DNA of 64,000 bases from Ryuthela nishihirai (taxonomy: Eukaryota; Arthropoda; Arachnida; Araneae; Heptathelidae): the NCBI GenBank assembly GCA_038380435.1, contig JAWZYU010000028.1, positions 28,070,201 to 28,134,200 of the forward strand, written 5' to 3'. A program made the position numbers and the translations under genes. Positions within the stretch are counted from its first letter, which is position 1. Every line of letters starts with the position of its first letter. Under the pieces are notes generated by a model. It was not told the origin of the DNA, made no database searches, and saw only the letters and a list, made by a program, of their open reading frames with translations. Below, one piece after another: positions 53,141 to 62,089 of the stretch.

Positions 53141-53339
53141 TTAACACAAAATAACTTTGTTCCAGCTGTGCTGCCTGTGGGTCCTTAAAAATGGAAGCAT
53201 ATCGAAAAATGTTGACGGCTACTTTCTTCAAGGCCATTTCTTTCAGTTTCGGAATTGGCTTCAACCTTGGCATTTTTTTCTCTCTACTGTCAAAGATAAA
53301 TTTTGGATCCATTATTTCAAGGCTTAGAATGTTATTCAT
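53141..53339 (-). CDS. Leucine-rich-repeat protein, exon 1 (first coding)
   Basis: From ATG 53339 (an alternative in-frame ATG is at 53312) the exon codes for MDPKFIFDSREKK, then PIPKLKEMALKKVAVNIFRY and QLEQSYFVL. It ends in phase 1 at a strong donor (AA|GTAAGT, GT at 53140-53139), exactly matching the phase-1 acceptor of exon 2. The three exons total 1731 bases, a multiple of three (576 residues). LKEMALKKVA loosely resembles the N-terminal helix of ZYG11/ZER1-type LRR adaptors, but that is a weak similarity. A SINE-A lies about 155 bases upstream, so the promoter is either in that gap or beyond the SINE. Confidence 0.7.
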
Positions 53340-53493
53340 TATTTTTATCCCAAAGAATGATTCCGTGAAAATGTTAAAATTTTCACCTGCTTTAGTCTAC
53401 TGCATTCAACGGATGATGTTTTTTCTTTACCTGTTATGAGAAAATTTATGGAATTGGCTGTTTTCATTATATTCTCATTATAAAGTTCAAAGG

Positions 53494-53882
53494 GTTGGGT
53501 TGTGTTACCTCTGAGCGGCACTTTTTTGCACACCATGGGCTAAATGGCCAGGTCACATGGACCCCGAAGGCTCAGAGAAGGTTGGGGGAGGGGACCCACT
53601 GGAACAGCTGTTGGGAGACAGATGGTAGCCTCCCGTCAAGGCCATCTAGCATGTTCTTTAACGTGCACAGGGTATGGCTCTCCCGCACACGTGCCACGGC
53701 TTAACGTCCCATCCGACGGACGGCGGCCTTTCCAAGCCCATCGGTGTCCCATACTGACCGTGGGCAGGGCGGGGAATTTTGCGGAGATAAATCTCAACAC
53801 TGACTCAACCTGGACTGGGACTCGAACCTGGGAACTACAGATTACGAGCTTGGCGCGCTACTGACTGAGCCACCCCCGCCCC
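53494..53882 (-). repeat. SINE-A copy, 12-bp TSD, upstream of the LRR gene
   Basis: Flanked by AAAGTTCAAAGG at 53482-53493 and 53883-53894. It lies in the presumed promoter or 5' UTR region of the LRR gene, in the same orientation. Confidence 0.94.
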
Positions 53883-53934
53883 AAAGTTCAAAGGTCTTTG
53901 AATTCAATATATGTGTTACAAACCGGAATATGTA

Positions 53935-55430
53935 CCCTGGCGAAAATTGGAAAGAGAACTCCCAGAAGGAATTCCTTTAGGAATGTCATATTATAATATA
54001 TTAATAGTTAAGGGCAGCAAAAACCGTGATCCGAGATTGAAATTCATTGGATGACATAATGACGTCACTGAGGACGACAACGTGCAAATGTACGCAGCAC
54101 GTATTTAAGGACTAGAGCGTGAAGAAAGAAGTTATTCGTCTTGTGTCGTGTTGTTCAGTGCTCTTTTAAGAAGCTACCATGCCTTCACGACGCTGGCGCG
54201 CAACATTTGTTCAGTTAGCGGAGTTTTAGCGAGGTCATGTAGTGGGTCTTCGGGAAGCAGGTTCGTCTTTTCGTCAAATTGCACACCCTATTGGACGAGA
54301 GGTATAGCCAGTGGTACGATAGTGGCGTCGATTGTCAGAAGAGCATTTGCACACTCGCAGACGTGGTTCCGGGCAACACACAATTACAGATGCACGAGAG
54401 GATCAGCGTATCAGGAGGGCGGCGGTGTAAGAGCGGACGACTATGGCGTCACAAATTCGATTCTCTGTCGTACCAAGGTGTCTACAAGAATGATATGTAA
54501 TTGTCTTTTGGAAGCAGGACTACGGGCAAGCGTGCCGCTGGCACCTCGTCACTGTCGACCACGTTTGCAGTGGTGTCAAGAACGAGTTCATTGGAGGGAA
54601 GAATGACAGTCTGTGGTCTTCAGTGATGAAAGTCGATTCTGCTTAGGAGCGTCTGATGGTCATCAGGCGCTCATAATCAGTTTATACGTATCAGTTTATG
54701 TGTTCAAAGGCGACAAGGTGAGCTGCTTCTTCCATCGTGTATCCGCCAGCAACACCCAGGGTTCACGCCGGGCATCATAGTGTGGGGAGCAAATTGCTAT
54801 CAATCTCGTACGTATCTGGTGTTTGTACAGGGAACACTGAATAGCAATACATAAGTCAGCGACATCGTATAGCCTGTCGTCCTGCCTTATTTGAGTGTAA
54901 TCCCAAATGCGATATTCCAGCAGGATAACGCCCTCCCACACTCCACCCGGGCAACTCAACATGCTCTTCAGACAGTGCACCAACTCCCTTGGCCAGCACG
55001 CTCTCCAGACGTCTCCAATTGAGCATGTCTGGATCGGAAAAAGACTCTTCCGCCGATCACGGCAGGCAACGACCATCGCTGAATTACGCATCCAAGTTGA
55101 AAGCACATGGAAGGTATCTCCCAATGTGATATCCAGCATTTGTACGACCGATTACATGCCAGATTGGAAGCTTGTATTGCTGCTCGAGGAGGTTCAACAC
55201 CTTATTAAAATGTGCTTTCTGTAAAATGTAATACTCATTAAAAGTAAAATAAACATTGAATCACTTCACATGTGTGATCACTGTCCTTTCTCAACAAATT
55301 GTTTCTACTAAATAAATCTCATATACACACTGTATATGTTCAGGTGTTACCGTCACAATGAAATGCAATTAATATAAACAGGTTCAATTTCCATTGTTAA
55401 TGGGTGTTCTTTTTTCAATTTCCGCCAGTG
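53935..55430 (+). mobile_element. Tc1-like transposon, full length 1496 bp, dead
   Basis: Terminal inverted repeats start CCCTGGCGAAAATTG (left) and CACTGGCGGAAATTG (right, in complement) and are flanked by TA (53933-53934 and 55431-55432). The length is typical for a Tc1-like element with one transposase gene. Confidence 0.85.
54178..55200 (+). pseudogene. Tc1-like transposase, multiply frameshifted
   Basis: The start MPSRRWRATFVQLAEF near 54178 meets a TAG within 20 codons. Later pieces include GLREAGSSFRQIAHPIG (helix-turn-helix), VFSDESRF (first catalytic Asp, about 54618), QQDNALPHS (second Asp, about 54922) and SPIEHVW (catalytic Glu, about 55015) in shifting frames. All three catalytic positions are still recognisable, so the element decayed from an active one. 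Confidence 0.82.
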
Positions 55431-55432
55431 TA

Positions 55433-55875
55433 TTTTTGCCACGGATTTCAAATGAGTAAAAGGTTGTTATTTTTTGGACTGTGTTATTCTATTAACTCTT
55501 AAAAACTCATATATTCAAGTCTATACTCTAAATCTGAATGGTTTAAAGGTAAATTAATATTATTCTAGAGAATCAGAAATGGTATGTTGCCCTGGAAGTA
55601 ACAAAACAGTCTGCCAAAAGCAAATTTATACCTGGCTCCAAAAATGTTTAATTCCTTACCAGATGATATCAGAAACCTTAGCCTCGTGACTACATATTTG
55701 GTCGGGTACTTTGCCTAACACAAGCAGGGAGCTAATGTAGGAAAAGGTTTTTGGAGAGACATGGTACTGAGTAAAACAGAGACTGAAATATTTCCATAAT
55801 CCAGATATTTTTTTTTCAGTGATTTAACAAAGAATTTTCAAAAAGCCAATTCAGAAAGGTGTAGTTGTTCTTTCT
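55433..55875. other. Non-coding stretch
   Basis: AT-rich flank of the Tc1 element; no gene or repeat recognised. Confidence 0.4.
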
Positions 55876-55887
55876 ACTTCAAATCAG

Positions 55888-56170
55888 TTGGGTTGTTTTA
55901 CCTCTGAGCGGCACTTTTTTGCACACCATGGGCAAAATGACCAGGTCACATGGACCTCAAAGGCTCAGAGAAGGTTGGGGGAGGAGGCCCACTGGAACAG
56001 GTGTTGGGAGACAGATGGTAGCCTCCCGTCAAGGCCATTCAGCGTTTTCTTGAATGTGCACAGGGTATGGCTCTCTCGCACACGGGGGCCACGGCTTAAC
56101 GTCCCATCCGACGGACGGCGGCCTTTCCAAGCCCATCGGTGTCCCTTACTGACCGTGGGCAGGGCGGGGA
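55888..56170 (-). repeat. SINE-A, head-less, 12-bp TSD
   Basis: Flanked by ACTTCAAATCAG (55876-55887) and ACTTCAATTCAG (56171-56182), one mismatch. It stops at gggcagggcgggga, almost the same point as the copy at 43219-43501. Confidence 0.92.
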
Positions 56171-56177
56171 ACTTCAA

Positions 56178-56363
56178 TTCAGTATTTGCCATCTTTTAAT
56201 AATTATCTATATGTATCAATGCATATCTCGCCTTCGTTCTAATGGTATTTTGGCAAGCTATTCGTAAAAATTCAGTATTTGCCATCTTTTAATAATTATC
56301 TATATGTATCAATGCATATCTCGCCTTCGTTCTAATGGTATTTTGGCAAGCTATTCGTAAAAA
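56178..56363 (+). repeat. Exact 93-bp tandem duplication
   Basis: Units 56178-56270 and 56271-56363 (ttcagtatttgcc to attcgtaaaaa) appear identical. The first unit begins within the TSD of the adjacent SINE-A. Confidence 0.93.
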
Positions 56364-57025
56364 ATATATCTAATATAGATGTTAACATTTTTTTGCCCTC
56401 CGTTTATTGAACTCTGGATACGCTCACTACTAATTACATCAGGAATTCACTACTCGTTTGTTTAAAAACACTATATATATGTATACTATATACATATCTA
56501 CATTTTTATTTGACACTTCAAACAATACAATACACAATCGTTAATTGGACAGTAATAACTGGCCGACCGGCAAATCACTCAAACAAGATGACAGCTAGAT
56601 TCTGAATCCTACTAACAAAGTTCTAATGAATCTCAACTTTTCTGAATTTCTTTCCCTTGTTCGAAACCACCACCAGTGCAATCACGCGACATATTTTGAG
56701 AGGTGTAAGGCTCACTCTATCCAATCAGGTACGCCCACATTTCAAGCCAGTGGCAACCATTGTAATACAACTCAGAACACTGGACTCGATTACAAATATT
56801 TTTCAACCGCTTCCCAGACTGCCCTTCTTGCTAGACAAAGCTCTGGCGAAAAATGGCGCTCCTGGCCCGCCCTAGCCTATTGAGTCCTTACAAGCTGAGT
56901 CACTCTTAGTAAATTATCCCTTCAGCAGTTGTCTATTTTGGTTATATTTAATTTAAAATTTATTAGGATGTCCGGAACAAAATTGCTTTTCTGCATTGTG
57001 TTCTTTTGTGTTGCTAATTGGTATA
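56364..57025. other. Non-coding stretch
   Basis: No gene or repeat that I can support; the two overlapping open frames at 56626-56883 have no recognisable domain. Confidence 0.35.
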
Positions 57026-57295
57026 GTTGGGTTGTTTTACCTCTGAGCGGCACTTTTTTGCACACCATGGGCTAAATGGCCAGGTCACATGGACCCCGAA
57101 GGCTCAGAGAAGGCCACGGCTTAACGTCCCATCCGACGGATTGTAGCCGTTCCAAGCCCATCGGTGTCCCCTACTGACCGTGGGCAGGGCGGGGAATTTT
57201 GCGGAGATAAATCTCGAGGCTGACCCAGCTGGGACTCGAACCTGGGAACTACAGATTACGAGCCTGGCGCGCTAACGACTGAGCCACCCCCGCCA
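57026..57295 (-). repeat. SINE-A copy with 125-bp internal deletion
   Basis: The sequence passes directly from ggctcagagaagg to ccacggcttaacgtccc, skipping the middle of the body; both ends are complete. Confidence 0.9.
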
Positions 57296-58027
57296 AACTG
57301 GGAGTTTCCAAATCCACCATCGCTTACCAACTGCAAAAGCTCGGAAAGGTCTACAGACGATTGCGGGAGGTGCCACGTGAATTGGTCCCTGCTCAGGCTC
57401 AAAACAACTGGACGAGATCTGCAGGGAATTGTTCTAGAATCCGCGTGATTCTCGGTTCATCAAGCTGATAGTTACTGGTAATGAGAAGCAGATCTACCTG
57501 CTTAATCCAGACACCTCGAACCCGTAATTGGGCCCTGGTGAAGCACCTTTACTTATCCACAAATGCAGCCACTTCGAGCAAAAAGGTCATCCTGTGGGTC
57601 TGGTGAAATTTCGAGGGTGCGATCCACTTTGAGCTCGTTTTGGGTTCTAAGCTATCAATGCCAAACCATGTTCCAAGCAGCTGGATCGGATGTACGACAA
57701 ACTGAAGGAACAAGAACCCTATTTATGCAACCGAAAGCAGGCACTTTTTCAACAGGGCAATGCATACACCATTCGGAACTCGGGTAAAACTTTACGAACG
57801 TGATGGAATCGGGCTCCTGCCACATCCAACATACGGCCCTTACCTCGCCCCTTCTGATTATCACATGTTTCGGGCGATAGCGCATCTTGTCAGTGATGAT
57901 GAATTTCTTCCGAACTTCGCTGATTTGGAGGAGGTCAAATGCGAGTATCAAGAGTTCTTCGCCTCTAAGTCGAAGGCATGTACCGTGCCGAGATTGAACA
58001 CTTTGCAGAAAGATGGGATTAAATAGT
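57296..58027 (+). pseudogene. Mariner-type transposase fossil
   Basis: Pieces match mariner transposase in order: VSKSTIAYQLQKLGKVYRRL (helix-turn-helix, 57303-57362) and a long broken middle. Then HPTYGPYLAPSDYHMFRAI (about 57826-57882) holds the third catalytic Asp of the DD34D group, and EVKCEYQEFFASKSK follows. Stops and frameshifts occur in the middle. No terminal repeats were located; a SINE-A abuts the left side. Confidence 0.75.
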
Positions 58028-58330
58028 AATTTTGTATAGTAAATCTGTTATTCAGCTATGTTGCCTACTGATTTGTCTGTAACTTAATTACCTAAACGGG
58101 TTTGTTCGACTCCTTTGTAATATTTGATAGATATCAAAATTATATATATCGTTTTACCATTTAAATTTTTCTTTTTCTTATAGTTACTATTCAAAATTCG
58201 TTGGGTAACTTTTAACGTATTGTTTTTACGACTGGATACGGAGAGTATTATTATAGGTCTCATAAACCCTCCCCCCCAACACAGGGTTCAGAAAAAGTTA
58301 GAAAGGGGACCGAGTATATCTTAAGAGAAA
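58028..58330. other. Non-coding stretch
   Basis: AT-rich 3' flank of the mariner fossil. Confidence 0.4.
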
Positions 58331-58334
58331 TACA

Positions 58335-58710
58335 TTTGGGTTGTTCTATCTCTGAGGGGCTATTTTTGCACACAATAGGCTAAAAGGCCAGGTCACAATA
58401 ACCCCGAAGGCTTAGAGAAGATTGAGGGAGGGGACTCATTGGACAGCTGTTGGGAGACAGCAATCTCCCGTCCAGGCCATCCAGGGTGTTCTTTAACGTG
58501 CACAACGCACGGCTGTATCGCACATGGGGCCACGGTTTAACGTCCCATCCGACGGAAGGCGGCCTTTCCAAGCCCATCGATGTTCCCTACTAACCGTGGG
58601 CAGAGCGGGGTATTTTGAGGATATAAATCTCAAAACTGTCAAGCTGGGGCTCAAACCTGGAACCGCAGATTACGAGGCTGGCGCGCTAACGACTGAGCTG
58701 ATCCCGCCCC
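58335..58710 (-). repeat. SINE-A copy, diverged
   Basis: The full family order from gggttgttctatctctgagg to gactgagctgatcccgcccc. Confidence 0.88.
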
Positions 58711-59080
58711 AGGAGAAAAAATAGAAACGTCCGGTCAAGGTCACTCAGCATGTTCCTTACTTAAAAAAAACTGATCGCACTTCATGTGTAATGTTCTTTC
58801 TGTTCCTAGTCAAGTAGTGTGACTATACGTCCCGTTTTCCGTGGACAGTCCCTGGATTAAACGACTCTGTTGCGGACATGTGTGTCCGGAATTCTGTTTT
58901 AGATATTTTGTAAATATTAAATTCACTGTACAGCTTGAGTAGATTTTTACTAATAGACTAGTAGTGGCAACACTGTTATAAAAAATTTCGGTCGCAATGC
59001 TGGCGACTGAAAAAATGGGACTTGAATCATCATCATAATGATAGTGGTATCTTGATGACACAGGAACAGAATGCAATTTC
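58711..59080. other. Non-coding stretch
   Basis: No gene or repeat recognised. Confidence 0.4.
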
Positions 59081-59092
59081 TTCCTTTCTTCT

Positions 59093-59761
59093 GGGGCGGG
59101 GTGGCTCAGTCGGTAGCGCGCCAGGCTCGTAATCTGCAGTTCCCAGGTTCGTATCCTAGCTAGGTCGGCGTTGAGATTTATCTACGCAAAATTCCCCGCC
59201 CTGCCCACGGTCAGTAAGGGACACCGATGGGCTTGGAAAGAACGCCGTCCGTCGGATGAGAGGTTGGGTTGTTTTACCTCTGAGCGACACTTTTTTGCAC
59301 ACCATGGGCTAAATGGCCAGTTCACATGTCCCCGAAGGCTCAGAGAAGGTTGGGTGAGGGGACCCACTGGAACAGCTGTTGGGAGACAGATGGTAGCCTC
59401 CCGTCAAAGCCATCCAAGGTGTTCTTTAACGTGCACAGGGTATGGCTCTCCCGCACACGGGGCCACGGCTTAACGTCCCATCCGACAGATGGCGGCCTTT
59501 CCAAGCCCATCGGTGTCCCCTACTGACCGTGGGCAGGGCGGGGAATTTTGCGGAGAGTCGGATGAGAGATTAAACCGTGTGCGGGAGAGCCATACTCTGT
59601 GCACGTTAAAGAACACGATGGATGGCCTTGACGAGAGGCTACCATCTGTCCCAGTGGGCCCCTTCCCTTAATCTTCTCTGAGCTTTTGGGGTCCATGTGA
59701 CCTGGCCATTTAGCCCATGGTATGTAAAAAAGTGGCGCTCAGAGGTAAAACAAACCAATCC
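59093..59761 (+). repeat. SINE-A host copy with opposite-strand nested SINE-A, 12-bp TSD
   Basis: The outer copy (59093-59262 plus 59557-59761) is flanked by TTCCTTTCTTCT at 59081-59092 and 59762-59773. Confidence 0.92.
59263..59556 (-). repeat. Nested SINE-A, head-less, 12-bp TSD
   Basis: Flanked by GTCGGATGAGAG (SINE-A sequence of the host copy) at 59251-59262 and 59557-59568. It stops at gaattttgcggaga. Confidence 0.93.
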
Positions 59762-59929
59762 TTCCTTTCTTCTACTTAATACTTTCTGCGGCAATGTTAA
59801 AATTTTTTCGAGTCCTGGGGTCACACGTCATTTTTTTTTGTTAAATCAACTAAAATTGGTCTTAAATTGCTATACAATATAAGTTTATATAATTTTTATA
59901 AATTTATTTCTTAAAAACAAACTTTGAAA

Positions 59930-60057
59930 ATGTGAATCACCTGTGCTTCACGCGTCCTGAATTACAAATTTATATGTGAAGCACGGATGATTCATACGGC
60001 CCCAGGAGCAAATTAAGTGTGAATCATATATGATTCATACGGCAGTCAAAGGGTTAA
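59930..60057 (-). mobile_element. Possible piggyBac-like terminus
   Basis: On the minus strand TTAA (60054-60057) is followed by CCCTTTGACTGCCGTATGAA, and TGAATCAT-type motifs are repeated inward. TTAA plus CCC is the piggyBac pattern. No second end or transposase was found. Confidence 0.4.
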
Positions 60058-60246
60058 TGATACCATTCCGTGCCATATGCTTGTAGATGGCTTAATTAAT
60101 ATGCAAGGTGTTAAGTTTTATCTCTGTTTTTGTCAGATCTCGACGCTCGGTAGTTCTCCAGACACTGGACAGCTAAGTTCCAAATTTCAAACAAGTTCCC
60201 TCTGTGCAACCCTGTATTGGATTAAAAAATATAGTCCCAATTTGTA

Positions 60247-60535
60247 TCCCCGCCCTGCCCATGGTCAGTAGGGGACACCGATGAGCTTGGAAAGGCCGCC
60301 GTCCGTCGGATGGGACGTTAAGCCGTGGCCCCGTGTGCGGGAGAGCCATACCCTGTGCACGTTAAAGAACACGCTGGATGGCCTTGACGGGAGGCTACCA
60401 TCTGTCTCCCAACAGCTTTTCCAATGGGTCCCCTCCCCAACCTTATCTGAGCCTTTGGGGTCCATGTGACCTGACCATTTAGCCCATTATGTGCAAAAAA
60501 GTGCCGCTCAGAGGTAAAACAACCCAACAACCCAA
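60247..60535 (+). repeat. SINE-A, head-less, 11-bp TSD
   Basis: Flanked by CCCAATTTGTA (60236-60246) and CCCAATCTGTA (60536-60546), one mismatch. It starts at tccccgccctgccc, once more just after the head. Confidence 0.92.
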
Positions 60536-60546
60536 CCCAATCTGTA

Positions 60547-60716
60547 ACGATACGAGTTTTAAAACCTCGAACGGCTTTGCAAATATGTATGATCTGGGAA
60601 CGGTACTGCATCTGGCATCACTTTCTCTGCTTGAGAATGAAGAAATAAGTGAAGAAACTGTTGGCGTAGACTTTCCTTTCGATCTAGTTGAAAGACTTTT
60701 TTCAAACATGAATTAA
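60547..60716 (+). other. Short open segment, possibly an LRR-family exon relic
   Basis: The frame reads YDLGTVLHLASLSLLENEE then DFPFDLVERLFSNMN and stop. This is faintly like the N-terminal helices of the LRR gene in this window, but there are no convincing splice sites. It may be chance. Confidence 0.2.
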
Positions 60717-61360
60717 TATGGACTGATGAGAAATCGCATATAAAGGTGGACACGAAAAGTTTTCTTATTAGGGTAAAATTTCCTTCTCTTGTGAAATCTT
60801 TAATGCAATGCGTGTCGAAAATATTTTGCAGAAAGTACATTCGTATGCAAAATGCACAGAATGTCAGTGATTTTTGTTAATTAATCTACGTTATTCAGGT
60901 TTTATTTTGTGCTACTAGATATTAATCTTGCTATTATCTGCAATGCATAATACATATTTTAATCGAAAAAGATTGTGCTGCTTTTTAACATAATTGCATG
61001 AAATGTCAGTCTTTCAGACTGATCGTCTCGTTAAATCTGGTCATCCTACAGGAAAAGTTCTTTCCACAATTTTGAGTTATACGTAAATTTTATTACATCT
61101 AAATTTGAGATGAACGATCTGGAGCAATACATTAAATTGCTTCACTGATATCACTTTTGGAATCTTTGATTTCCAAACCTTAAGCAATTTTCTAAATGGC
61201 TTTTGATCGATATTTGGTATTTGAATATATTTTTATAGCCTACATGACAAATTCTCCAACGTAATGAGTTAAGTTTTGAAGTCGAAAGTTTATTTTTCTA
61301 CTTTTTTCTATTATATTTTTTTCAAGACTTTCCTCAATAACTCTTTGTCGTATGAGAGTA
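60717..61360. other. Non-coding AT-rich stretch
   Basis: No gene or repeat recognised. Confidence 0.4.
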
Positions 61361-61362
61361 TA

Positions 61363-61549
61363 CAGTCGCTCAAAAAAGTATCCGAACGCTACGGTTGATT
61401 GCAGAATTCAGAAAAAATATATGGCAACGAATTTTTTAGAAATTAATGACTGGCAACCTTCGTGTCACGTGACACGAAGGCTGATCCATATTAATTTTTT
61501 CTGAATTCTGCAATCAACCGTAGCGTTCGGATACTTTTTTGAGCGACTC
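61363..61549. mobile_element. 187-bp palindromic MITE, Tc1/mariner type
   Basis: Terminal inverted repeats of about 55 bases (AGTCGCTCAAAAAAGTATCC at the outer end) are flanked by TA (61361-61362 and 61550-61551). The centre is a perfect 24-base palindrome (61457-61480, around TCACGTGA). The whole element folds into a long hairpin and has no coding capacity. Confidence 0.88.
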
Positions 61550-61635
61550 TACCATTCATTGCAAGGTTCACAATTACAACCGAACGTTAACTCCACCTTT
61601 TGGTACTGTTTCCCTTTAGTTTGTAATCTATTATG

Positions 61636-61648
61636 GGGGGGGGGGGGC
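61636..61648 (+). repeat. Poly(G) run
   Basis: A G homopolymer of about 13 bases in otherwise AT-rich DNA. Confidence 0.8.
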
Positions 61649-61714
61649 AGCTTTTGAATGGTGTTTTTTACTGCAAGATATCTCACCTCTGAAGAGCATT
61701 TTTGAGCAAAAAAT

Positions 61715-62089
61715 GGGTTTGGTTGTTTTACCGCTGAGCGGGCTAAGTGACAGTCACAAGGACCCCAAAAGTCTAAAAAAGTTGGGAAATAGGGCCCACT
61801 GGACGATTGTTGGGAGACAGATGGAACCTCATGCCGTCAAAGCCATTTAGCTTGTTCTTTAAAGTGCACAGAGTATGGCTCTCCTACAGACGGAACTACG
61901 ATTAAACATCCTATCAGATGGCCAGCGGCCTTTCTCAGGTTGCTTTACCTCTGAGTAGCATTTTTCTGAACACATTGGGCTAAATGGCCACGTCAGAAGG
62001 ATCCCAAAGCCTCAATAGGTTCTGGAAGGGTTGGGTTGTTTTACCTCTGAGTGGCACTCAGAGTGGTACTCAGAGTTCCTCTGAGTGGC
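61715..62089 (-). repeat. Three SINE-A fragments in a row
   Basis: 61715-61936 (old, tail to ccagcggcctttctc), 61937-62023 (aggttgctttacctctgag) and 62029-62089 (gggttgggttgttttacc, with ctctgagtggcactcagagtgg rearranged) lie directly before LINE copy C. Confidence 0.75.
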
